From Minicystis rosea (lineage in GTDB: Bacteria; Myxococcota_A; Polyangia; Polyangiales; Polyangiaceae): 64,000 nt of DNA. The translations under genes and the position numbers were made by a program. The notes under the pieces were generated by a model. That model was not told the origin of the DNA. It did not search any database and worked only from the letters and a program-made list of their open reading frames with translations. The stretch lies in contig CP016211.1 of assembly GCA_001931535.1 (NCBI GenBank), forward strand, positions 12,446,377 through 12,510,376, written 5' to 3'. This document shows, in pieces, positions 49,934 through 58,067 of the stretch; position 1 is the first letter of the stretch; each line of letters starts with the position of its first letter.

Positions 49934-51748
49934 GTGCTGAGCGAGCGTGGTGGGCTTCGGGATTGGGGGCTCTTCGGGGCGGCGGCGCTGGTGCCGGCGG
50001 TCGCGGTGGGGGTGCTCGGGCTGCGTGCGCTCGCGAACGAGGAGGCGGGGGCGCGGCGAGAGGCGGCGCTGGGGCTGGCGGCGGCGGCGAATCAGGTGGC
50101 GGGGGAGATCGAGCGGGGGGTTGCGCGGGCCGAGGAGGCGCTCGGGAAGGTGACGGTGGAGAGCGATCCGGTGAAGGCTGCGGCCACGCTGCGGCGGGCT
50201 TTGCCGGCGTTCGCCGAGCCGGTGGTGATGGCGGCGAATCGAGCGCTCGTGGTGCCGGCGGCGCCGCGGGCGGCCTCGACGGGGATGGCGCCGCCTTCGT
50301 GCAGGCGGATTGCGGAGACGATCGCGGCGCCTCCACCGCGCGACGAAGCGGCAATCGCGGCGGCGAAGCGCGAGGCGATCGAGCGATGCGCGGATGGAAG
50401 GACGGCGTCGGGGCGCTTCTTGTGGCCCGTGCTCGCGCTCGATCCTGCAGCGGGCGTGGGGCCGGAGGTGATCGCCGATTGGATCGAGGCGCACGCGGCG
50501 CTCCTCGGGGATGCGGAGCGCGAGGCCACGCGGATCGAGGTGGAGCGAGCGATCGGCGGGACGGCGCGGGAGCGGGCGAGGGCGGCGCTTTCGGTGTCGT
50601 GGTCGCGGCGAGATGCGATCGCGGCGGAGCTCGGGCGCGCGGACGTGGTGAGCGCGCTGCGCGCGGGGCAGGCGGCGCGGGGGGTCGTGGGGTTTCGGGC
50701 GGGCGCGGCGCGGGGATCGTTGCGGCAGCTCGACGATGGGCGGCTCTCGGGGTTCGTGGTCGATCGGGGATCGCTCGAGGGCGCGATTGCAGCGCATGCG
50801 ATGGGGTTGCCGGAGGGGATGCACGCGCAGGTGATCGCGGGGCCGCACGCCGAGCCGATGGGGGCGAGCGAGGAGCGGCTCTCGGCGTCGGTGCTCGTCG
50901 CGCCGGAGCTCTCGCTGCGGGTCGTGCCCGTCGATCCGGGGGCGGTGGCGCGGCGCGCGTCGCGGAGCCGCGGGGTGCTCGCGGGGATCGGCGTGGCGGC
51001 GACGGCGTGCGCGTTCGGGCTGGCGGCGCTGCTCTTCGCGCGGATGCGGGCGGCGCGGCGATCGAGCGCGCTCCGGACCGACTTCGTGGCCGCGGTGTCA
51101 CACGAGCTGCGCACGCCGATCGCGTCGATGCGCATGCTGGCGGAGCTGCTCGAAGAGCGGCGGGTCGAGCCCGAGGAGCAAGGCGAGGTGTTCGAAGCGC
51201 TGGCGCGCGAGGCGCGGAGGCTGGGCGAGACGGTGGATCGGCTGCTCGGGTTCAGCCGCATGGCGGCGGGGCGATACGTGATCGAGCGCGTGCCGGCGAA
51301 GGTCGACGAGGTGGTGGGCGCGTCGATCGACACGTTCGTGGATCGGCACCCCGAGGTGCAGGTGGAGCGCGCGATCGAGGATGGGATCGTGGCCGAGATC
51401 GACGCCGGGCAGGTGCGGCTCGCGGTCGACAACCTCCTCGCCAACGCGAAGAAGTATGCGCCGGAGGGCGGGCCGTATCGCGTGGGCGTGGCGCGCGCGG
51501 ACGGCGGGGTGGCCATCACGGTAGCCGATCGCGGGCCGGGGATCGCGGTCCGCGATCAGCGGCGGATCTTCGAGCCGTTCGAGCGCGCCGACGATCGGCT
51601 GAGCCGCGCGACCGAGGGCAGCGGGATCGGGCTCTCGTTGGTGCGGCACGTGGCCGCGGCGCACGGCGGGCGCGCGTTCGTCGAGAGCGACCTCGGGCGA
51701 GGCGCGGTGTTCACCATCTGGATCCCGAGCGCGAGGAGGGCGTCATGA
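49934..51748 (+). CDS. Sensor histidine kinase
   Basis: 604 residues, GTG start at 49934. TM1 at about 12-32, a long periplasmic region (33-346), TM2 at about 347-369, then HisKA with His390 (VAAVSHELRTPIASMR), an N box (VDNLLANAKKYAPEGG), and G boxes DRGPGIAV and GSGIGLSLVRHVAAAHGG. There is no HAMP domain between TM2 and HisKA. Its TGA overlaps the ATG of the response-regulator gene. The periplasmic domain is Ala/Arg-rich and unrecognised. Confidence 0.93.
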   Translation: MLSERGGLRDWGLFGAAALVPAVAVGVLGLRALANEEAGARREAALGLAAAANQVAGEIERGVARAEEALGKVTVESDPVKAAATLRRALPAFAEPVVMAANRALVVPAAPRAASTGMAPPSCRRIAETIAAPPPRDEAAIAAAKREAIERCADGRTASGRFLWPVLALDPAAGVGPEVIADWIEAHAALLGDAEREATRIEVERAIGGTARERARAALSVSWSRRDAIAAELGRADVVSALRAGQAARGVVGFRAGAARGSLRQLDDGRLSGFVVDRGSLEGAIAAHAMGLPEGMHAQVIAGPHAEPMGASEERLSASVLVAPELSLRVVPVDPGAVARRASRSRGVLAGIGVAATACAFGLAALLFARMRAARRSSALRTDFVAAVSHELRTPIASMRMLAELLEERRVEPEEQGEVFEALAREARRLGETVDRLLGFSRMAAGRYVIERVPAKVDEVVGASIDTFVDRHPEVQVERAIEDGIVAEIDAGQVRLAVDNLLANAKKYAPEGGPYRVGVARADGGVAITVADRGPGIAVRDQRRIFEPFERADDRLSRATEGSGIGLSLVRHVAAAHGGRAFVESDLGRGAVFTIWIPSARRAS

Positions 51749-52485
51749 CCGCGAAGCCGCCGGAGGGAAGACAAGAGACGGTGCTCGTCGTGGAGGACGA
51801 CGCGACGCTGCGGCTCGGGCTGACGAAGACGCTGCGATCGGCAGGCTTTCGGGTGGAGGTCGCGAAGACGGGGCCCGAAGGGCTGGAGGCGGCGCTCTCG
51901 CTGCGGCCCGATCTGGTGCTGCTCGACGTGATGCTCCCGGGCCTCAATGGCTTCGAGATTTGCGAGGAGCTCAGGCGTCACGACGCGGAGCTGCCCATCT
52001 TGATGGTGACGGCGAAGGGCGAGGAGCACGACAAGGTGCGCGGGCTCGCGTTGGGCGCCGACGACTACATCGTGAAGCCGTTCGGGATCGCGGAGCTGCT
52101 CGCGCGCGTCTCCGCGGCGCTGCGGCGCAGGCGGCTCGCGGAGCGGGAGACGAGCGTGGTGCGCTTCGGCGACGTGACCATCGACTTCGCCGCACACCGC
52201 GTGGAGCGCGCCGGCGCGGAGGTGGAGGTGACGGCGCAGGAGATGAAGCTGCTCCGCTACTTCGTGCGGCACGAAGGCGTGCTCCTGCCGCGGCGGCGCA
52301 TCCTCGATGCGGTGTGGGGCTCGGACTACTTCGGGACCGATCGCACGGTCGACAATTTCATCAACCGCCTGCGCAGCAAGATCGAGCCGGATCCGAAGAG
52401 CCCGGTGCACATCGTGACGTTGCGCGGCGCGGGCTATCGCTTCAGCCGCGCGCCGCGGCCCGAGCCCGCGGAGACACAACGGTGA
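51745..52485 (+). CDS. OmpR/PhoB-family response regulator
   Basis: 246 residues. Receiver domain with Asp61 (LVLLDVMLPGLNGFE), acidic pocket VVEDDA and Lys111 (DDYIVKPFG). Winged-helix output domain with TAQEMKLLRYFVRHEG, then RTVDNFINRLRSKIE and LRGAGYRF. Coupled to the upstream kinase by ATGA overlap, with gaggaggg before the start. The pair is a classical two-component system; its targets are unknown, although the next gene (89 bp downstream) may be cotranscribed. Confidence 0.95.
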   Translation: MTAKPPEGRQETVLVVEDDATLRLGLTKTLRSAGFRVEVAKTGPEGLEAALSLRPDLVLLDVMLPGLNGFEICEELRRHDAELPILMVTAKGEEHDKVRGLALGADDYIVKPFGIAELLARVSAALRRRRLAERETSVVRFGDVTIDFAAHRVERAGAEVEVTAQEMKLLRYFVRHEGVLLPRRRILDAVWGSDYFGTDRTVDNFINRLRSKIEPDPKSPVHIVTLRGAGYRFSRAPRPEPAETQR

Positions 52486-52573
52486 CACGGCGAGGAAAGT
52501 GCCGACACGGCCGCGATCTACACCTCTTCGTGCGAGGCCGCCGCGAGGGCGGGCCTTCGCGGAGGGAGCCAGC

Positions 52574-53863
52574 ATGAGACGCTTCGACATCGTTACCATC
52601 GTGTTCGGCCTCGCGGCCACGCTCGGGTGCGCTTCGCCCGGCGCCGGCGAGTCGTCCGAGATCAGCAGCAGCGAGCTCGGGCCTTCGGCGGCCGGCACGA
52701 CGGCTGCGGGGCGCGGCCTCTCGATCGCGGTGCGCCTCGAGCAGGCCGAGCGCAACCTCGATGCGGGGCGCGAGGCGGCCGCCGCGCGGACGGCGCTGGA
52801 GGAGCTGCTCCGCGATCCGGCCATCACACCCGATCAACGAGACCAAGCGCGGCTCGCGCTCAGCCAGGCGCGATCGCTGCTCGAGGATCACGAGGGCGCG
52901 ATCGCGGCGGTGGAGCAGCTCCTCGCGGAGCACGCCGACGATGGGCGCTTCCCCCTCGCCGAGCGGGCCGAGGCGCGGCTGCGCTTGCTGCTCACGGGCC
53001 ACGATGGCGCGGGGCGCCGCGGGGCGCCGGAGGACACGCGGCAGGCGACGCCGTTTTCGCGCGCGCTCGCCAAGTACTTTCCCCTCCCGAGCGAGCCCAA
53101 GCGTCCCGTCGAGGTGCGCATGCTCGCGTTCGGGGGCAACAGCGAGACGAGCCAGCGGCTCGGAGCCTTCGACGTGGGGCGCGCGCTGCGCGAGCTGCAA
53201 CGCGAAGCGTGCCCGCTCTGCGCCGACGAGGTGGGGACGCGCACGTCGAGCAAGCGCGATGGCTCGTGGACCAGCATCCCGGCGCAGCGCGCGCGGCTCG
53301 GGAGCGCGCTCGTGGTCTTCTATTTCGATCTCGAGGGCGGGCGCATCCCGGCGCGCTACGACGCGGAGCTGCCGCTTTCGTCGGCGGAGATCGTGGCCCA
53401 CCTCTCGCGGGGCGAAGGGCTCGTGGCGGCGCGCGAGCGGCCGGGCGCGCCGCCCGTGATCCTCATCGCGGCGCCGCGCGAGGCGCAGCTCGCGGACGTG
53501 GAGGAGGGGCTCTCCGTCATGAAGACGTTGCCCCTCGAGCCCACGGTCGTGCCGGTGAAGCCGGTCCTCAAGCCGCAGGAGATCCAGGCGGTGGTGCGCG
53601 CCTCGTTCAAGGCGTACCGCGGCTGCTACGAGACGTTGCTCCAACGCAGCCCGACCGCGGCGGGGCGCGTGCCGCTCGCCTTCACGATCCGCGGCGACGG
53701 CGCGGTGGAAGGCGTGAAGGTCGACACGTCCGAGGGCACGCTGCGCGACGCCGCGTTCGAGCGCTGCCTGGGTGACGTGACCAGCCGGCTCGCGTTCCCG
53801 GCCACGGGCAACCGCGACGCGACGACGGTGACGTATCCGATGATGTTCGCGCCGGGCGATTGA
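52574..53863 (+). CDS. Lipoprotein with AgmX/PglI-type C-terminal domain
   Basis: 429 residues from ATG 52574 with ggaggga upstream. Signal with lipobox (LAATLGC). A TPR-like helical region (about 50-145: RLEQAERNLDAGREAAAART, LALSQARSLLEDHEGAIAAV) is followed by a middle domain with one CPLC motif (EACPLCADE). The C-terminal ~95 residues (IQAVVRASFKAYRGCYETLL then VPLAFTIRGDGAVEGVKVDT) match the AgmX/PglI C-terminal, TonB-like domain found in myxobacterial envelope and motility proteins. Role inferred to be envelope-associated. Confidence 0.8.
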   Translation: MRRFDIVTIVFGLAATLGCASPGAGESSEISSSELGPSAAGTTAAGRGLSIAVRLEQAERNLDAGREAAAARTALEELLRDPAITPDQRDQARLALSQARSLLEDHEGAIAAVEQLLAEHADDGRFPLAERAEARLRLLLTGHDGAGRRGAPEDTRQATPFSRALAKYFPLPSEPKRPVEVRMLAFGGNSETSQRLGAFDVGRALRELQREACPLCADEVGTRTSSKRDGSWTSIPAQRARLGSALVVFYFDLEGGRIPARYDAELPLSSAEIVAHLSRGEGLVAARERPGAPPVILIAAPREAQLADVEEGLSVMKTLPLEPTVVPVKPVLKPQEIQAVVRASFKAYRGCYETLLQRSPTAAGRVPLAFTIRGDGAVEGVKVDTSEGTLRDAAFERCLGDVTSRLAFPATGNRDATTVTYPMMFAPGD

Positions 53864-53927
53864 GCTTCGAAGCGCGGCGCGGAGCCTTCCCTTCACGGGC
53901 GAGGCTTCGTGTCGCGCGCGCGCTCCG

Positions 53928-55133
53928 TCAGCCTCGCGCGGCCGGCGCGATGGCGTCGACGATCTCGCCGATCTCGAAGGGCTTGCGCACCCACGCGGCG
54001 ATCCAGCCCTCGGGCAGCGAGGGGAGCGAGACGGCGGTGCCCGAGATCATCACCACGCGGAGGGCGTCGCTCGCGTCGCGGGCGCGGGCGACGGCGCCGG
54101 AGACGTCGTCCTGAATCGGGGAGATGTCGAAGAGCGCGGCGTCGAAGCGACCGCTCCCGAGGGCGCGATCGAGCTCGCTGCGACGGCGCACGCTCACCAC
54201 GTCGGCGCCGCGCGCGGTGAGCGCGGTGTCGAGGAGATCGATGACCGCGTCGTCGTCCTCCACGAGCAGGATGCGCGTGCCGGCGAGACGGGCGGCGACG
54301 CGCGGCAGGTCGGCGGGTACGCGTTGCGTCGCCGGCACGGTCGCGTCTTCGGGCGCGGCGGTCTCTTCGACCTCGAGCGCATCGAGCGGCCACGTGAGCT
54401 CGAAGCGCGCGCCCGTATCGCTGTCCGCGAGGCTGAGCTCGCCGCCATACGATCGCGCCAGCGCCGCTGCGTGGCGGAGGCCGATGCCCGCGCCGCCGGC
54501 GCGCGTGCTCACGCCCGCGTGGAACAGCGTCTCACGGCGATCGGGCGGGACGCCGGGACCGGCGTCGGTGACGGCGAAGAGGACGCGCTCGCCCGCGGGC
54601 TCGGCTTCGAGGCGCACCGTCGCGCCATGCGGTGACAGCGCCGCCGCGTTGAGGAGCAGGTTGGTGAGGATCTGCAGCACGCTCGGCGCGTGCGGGAGAC
54701 GCCGCGCTTCCACATCGGAGGCGACGATCACATGGGCTTCCAGACCGGCGCGCCGGAGCTCGGGCTCGAGGCCGGTGAGCGCGTCGGCGACGACGTGGCC
54801 GACCGTCTCCTCCGCGTGGCTGCGCGGCGCCTCCGCCGGTACGTCGGCGCCGATGGCGCGCCGGACGATGCCGCGTGCCTGCGCCGCGCGCGACATGGCC
54901 ACGTCGAGCGCGCGCGCGAGCTCGGGACCGCCGCGCTCATCACGCGCGCGCTCGAGCCAACCGAGGACCACCGTGAGCGCGTTGGAGACTTCGTGCAGCG
55001 CACCGGCGAGATCCCGCCCCGGATCGCTGGGCGGGCTGGAAGGACGCGGCGGCGCGCTCGCCGGCGGGAGCGTCGACACCGGAGCCGTGGCCGTGAGCGC
55101 GGACACGGGGGAGCCAACGTCGGGAACGCTCAT
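53928..55133 (-). CDS. Hybrid histidine kinase with C-terminal receiver
   Basis: 401 residues from ATG 55133 (MSVPDVGSPVSALTATAPVS); the frame is open to 55202. No membrane segment. The H-box is LAGALHEVSNALTVVLGWLE, the N box is TNLLLNAAALSPHG, and the G boxes are VTDAGPGVPPDRRETLF and GAGIGLRHAAALARSYGGEL. The receiver (from about 290) has ILLVEDDDAVIDLL, phospho-acceptor Asp in AALFDISPIQDD, SGTAV and VRKPFE. A cytoplasmic hybrid kinase; sensory input is likely through partner proteins. Partner unknown. Confidence 0.88.
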   Translation of the reverse strand: MSVPDVGSPVSALTATAPVSTLPPASAPPRPSSPPSDPGRDLAGALHEVSNALTVVLGWLERARDERGGPELARALDVAMSRAAQARGIVRRAIGADVPAEAPRSHAEETVGHVVADALTGLEPELRRAGLEAHVIVASDVEARRLPHAPSVLQILTNLLLNAAALSPHGATVRLEAEPAGERVLFAVTDAGPGVPPDRRETLFHAGVSTRAGGAGIGLRHAAALARSYGGELSLADSDTGARFELTWPLDALEVEETAAPEDATVPATQRVPADLPRVAARLAGTRILLVEDDDAVIDLLDTALTARGADVVSVRRRSELDRALGSGRFDAALFDISPIQDDVSGAVARARDASDALRVVMISGTAVSLPSLPEGWIAAWVRKPFEIGEIVDAIAPAARG

Positions 55134-55330
55134 CACCGCCACAGTGTGATCGTATCGCGGGGCGCGTGACGCGTGTACAGCAAACCGAGCATCCTCCACC
55201 ACGGCTGGAGCGGGGCGGGCTCACCGTCGATGAAACTGTGTGGAGTGCCACGGTTGGCGCGTCTCATGTCCGGCCAAGGCGTTCTTCGCGATGCGTTTGG
55301 TGACGAGGCCCTACGGCCGGGGCCCGATGC

Positions 55331-57064
55331 TCACAACGAAGCGGGCAGGAGCAGCCGGTAGTTGCCGCTGCTGTCGGTCTGCGTCGTCGCGATCTTGATC
55401 ACCGTGCCCGCGAGACCGCTCGTGGCGGCCGGATCGCGCACGGGGAACCAAGCGTTGACCTCCGCGTTGGCGACGGGCGCCCCGTTGGCATCGCGCACCG
55501 TTCCGCGGAGCACGGCGGGGTAGGTGAGCGCGAGCGATCCCATCTCGGTGTCGGCCTCGGTCGAGAGGCGCGGCCGCACGAGCCACGGATAGTTGGACGA
55601 CGGGTTGGTCGGGATCACGAGGTCCGCGAGGCCGGGATCGATGCGCACCGTGAAGTTGCCGTCGTCCGAGGTGCTCGAGAGCACGGGGCGCGCCGTCATC
55701 GGCGCGAGCTGATGCGCGTCCTTCCAGAAGAGGCGCGGCGTGAGCAGCGACGGCGCGATGGTCACGTCGGTGCCGCGCACGCGCTCGCCGCTCGGGGTCT
55801 TCACCGCGGCGCTGAGCGAAGGCTTGGGCTCGAGCTGGAACTGTTGACCGCAGAAGCAGCTCGCCTGCGCGTTGACCGTGTACGCGTGATCGGTGATGGC
55901 GAGGCCGTTGTCGACCGGCGTCGCGCGGAAGTCGTAGTTGCCCGGCGGAAGGAAGGCTTCGAGCACGCCCTGCGCGTCCGTCTCCAGGCTCGGGATGGTG
56001 AAGGTGGCGTTGTTGGCGTTGGGCCCCGCGAGCCCGCTGCTCTGCACGGTGAACGTCGCGCGGATGCGGGTGAAGCTGTCCGATCCGAGGACGTTGACGT
56101 TCACCTGGACCGGCGCCTTGTAGAGCTCGGCCACCGTGAAGTCGACGAGGGCGTTCGTCTCCGTCCCCTTCATTTCGCCGATCGTCCAGTAGGCCGTGGG
56201 GCGCGCGTTCGCGCCGATCTCGGTGCTCGCCGGCGCGAGGCGGACGATGGGCGGGGGGCCGTCGGGCCAGGCGATCTGCGCTTTGACGACGTAGCCGTCC
56301 TCCGGCGCGGCGAGCTTCTCGAGCACGGCGTTGGCCGAGACGGGGAGGCCGCGCGTGGGCTCGAGGAGATCGATCTTCCAAGGACCGTCGATGGCGTCGC
56401 CGAAATCCTTGATGGTGCTGGTGAGCGTACCGACGACGGGCAGATCCCAGATGAGCGCGCCGCCCATCGGGATCGACTGCGCCGGCAGATACACGGGCGG
56501 GAAGGGCTTGTCGTCGTTGCACCCGACCACGACCTGCGGCTCGATGTAGACGTCGTACGTGCCGGGCACGAGATCCACGTCGATCTCGTTGTTCGCGCCG
56601 CTGTTGATCGCGATGGGATCGAAGGGGAACCCGGCGTACGGCGCCGCGCGATAGAACGTGACGCGGGCCGGGATGGATTGGTCTTCCGCGACGGAGCAGT
56701 TGGTCTGCTTGTGCAGACGCACGAGGCCGTGACGAATGGCGGCGGTCTCGGGCAGCTTCGGGTTCATCACCGCGACGAAGGGCGCGCCGTCCTCGGCCGT
56801 GAGCGTGATCTGGGCGGCGGTCGGATCGAAGAGGTGCGACGTCGAGGCTCCGAAGATCGCGTCGGAGCGCGGGCGCACCTCGACGAGCAGGCCCTCGAGA
56901 TCGTACGAGGTCGCGACGCAGATGCCATCCACGCACGCAGCGCCGTCGGCGCACGAGGTCGACGCGGTGCACGTGTTGACGGGGCCGTCGAAGGAGATGT
57001 CCGCGAGCGGCAACCCGCAGCCGAACAGCGTGGTGGAGATCCCGAGGATCGCGGCGAGCCTCAT
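55331..57064 (-). CDS. Large lipoprotein with carboxypeptidase-regulatory-like domains
   Basis: 577 residues from ATG 57064. Lipobox LFGC. An early Cys-rich segment (CTASTSCADGAACVDGICVA) resembles a short EGF-like/dickkopf-type knot common in myxobacterial lipoproteins. The rest is beta-rich, with repeated YDVYIEPQVVVG-like, LPPGNYDFRATPV and LRGTVRDANGAPVANAEVNA blocks typical of carboxypeptidase regulatory-like (transthyretin) folds. No enzyme motif. Its start overlaps the stop of the preceding lipoprotein gene (ATGA). Confidence 0.78.
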   Translation of the reverse strand: MRLAAILGISTTLFGCGLPLADISFDGPVNTCTASTSCADGAACVDGICVATSYDLEGLLVEVRPRSDAIFGASTSHLFDPTAAQITLTAEDGAPFVAVMNPKLPETAAIRHGLVRLHKQTNCSVAEDQSIPARVTFYRAAPYAGFPFDPIAINSGANNEIDVDLVPGTYDVYIEPQVVVGCNDDKPFPPVYLPAQSIPMGGALIWDLPVVGTLTSTIKDFGDAIDGPWKIDLLEPTRGLPVSANAVLEKLAAPEDGYVVKAQIAWPDGPPPIVRLAPASTEIGANARPTAYWTIGEMKGTETNALVDFTVAELYKAPVQVNVNVLGSDSFTRIRATFTVQSSGLAGPNANNATFTIPSLETDAQGVLEAFLPPGNYDFRATPVDNGLAITDHAYTVNAQASCFCGQQFQLEPKPSLSAAVKTPSGERVRGTDVTIAPSLLTPRLFWKDAHQLAPMTARPVLSSTSDDGNFTVRIDPGLADLVIPTNPSSNYPWLVRPRLSTEADTEMGSLALTYPAVLRGTVRDANGAPVANAEVNAWFPVRDPAATSGLAGTVIKIATTQTDSSGNYRLLLPASL

Positions 57065-57741
57065 TGCGTGTCTCCGCTCGTGGCCCCGCGCTCGACGCAC
57101 GTGGCCTCGCTCTCGCTCGTTCTACAGAGGTTCGTGAAGCCCTCACACGATTGCGGGCCCGTCGCTGGCATCGTGTTGCAATCGCCCTGGCTGCAGCGAA
57201 GGATCTGCCACGTGATGGCGCTGGAGTCGTCGGCGCACGCGGGGCAGGGGGTGTCGTCGAATTTGTGCGCGGCGACGAGCGTCGCGGTGTGGCAGCCGTA
57301 GTCGACCGTGTTCAAGTTGGGGCGCCAGGTGCGCTGGACCTTGCGACCGCCCTGATCGAGCGTCGCGCCGGGAGCAAGCCGAGCGGGAGGGATGGCGTAT
57401 CGGTAGGGGATGCTGTCCTGCAGCCCGAGGTCGATGTAGAGATAGACCTCCACCTGCTGGAAGTCGCTCGGGGACGACGGGTCGACGGGATCGTCCTGCG
57501 AGAACACGAAGGCCTCGAACGTGATGTCGGTCGGCGCGCTGCCTTCGACCTTGACGATCGAATTGAGCGGCGGCAGGGCCGTCGCGTTGTCGAAGAAGGG
57601 CCGCGTGTGCTTCGGCGGGTTGTACTGCGGTGGATCGGTGATGAGGCATCCCGTGGACATCACGGCGAGGACCATTAGCGATGCCTGTGCCACGAGCGCT
57701 GCGCGCAGCACGGCGCGCCTCGGCGGCGCACCCCGTGACAC
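57061..57741 (-). CDS. Lipoprotein, translationally coupled to the next lipoprotein
   Basis: 226 residues if started at GTG 57741 (VSRGAPPRRAVLRAALVAQA); ATG 57810 would give 249. Signal with lipobox (LAVMSTGC). The mature part has VKVEGSAPTDITFEAFVFSQ, VYLYIDLGLQDSIPYRYAIP, and a Cys-rich C-terminus (DDTPCPACADDS, RCSQGDCNTMP, QSCEGFTNLC). No known family. Couples to the larger lipoprotein, so they probably act together at the outer membrane. Confidence 0.7.
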   Translation of the reverse strand: MSRGAPPRRAVLRAALVAQASLMVLAVMSTGCLITDPPQYNPPKHTRPFFDNATALPPLNSIVKVEGSAPTDITFEAFVFSQDDPVDPSSPSDFQQVEVYLYIDLGLQDSIPYRYAIPPARLAPGATLDQGGRKVQRTWRPNLNTVDYGCHTATLVAAHKFDDTPCPACADDSSAITWQILRCSQGDCNTMPATGPQSCEGFTNLCRTSESEATCVERGATSGDTQ

Positions 57742-58067
57742 GCGTGTCGTGGAGCCGAGGGGCGGAGGCGGCACAACCCGAGCAGCGAGGAAGGAAGGGG
57801 CAAGTCGCATGGCGCTCCGGAACGATGTCGCGAGATCCCCCGAAGGGGCAAGGGCGCTGTCGGCGACCTTGGGATGAAGGGGCACCGGCGGGGCCGGGAC
57901 GGACGGCTCCGGCGCATGGAGACGGCGCCTGTCTCGGCATTCCAGGCGGCTTCGTTTCATGGCATTCCTGGGCCGCGACCTCGGCGGCGGCGGACGCGAG
58001 CCTCTCGGCGCGCCGTTCCGTGATCGAGGGCGGTCGCCGAAGAGCGATGGTGTTTCGCGCGGGGCGG
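57742..58067. other. Intergenic region before the lipoprotein pair
   Basis: About 326 bp (less if the lipoprotein starts at 57810). Should contain its promoter. No clear hexamers, hairpins or genes seen. Confidence 0.4.

Noticed and set aside
49485..51101. 538-residue minus-strand frame across tRNA-Leu and the kinase
   Set aside because: It crosses the tRNA gene and is almost entirely Arg/Ala/Pro/Ser.
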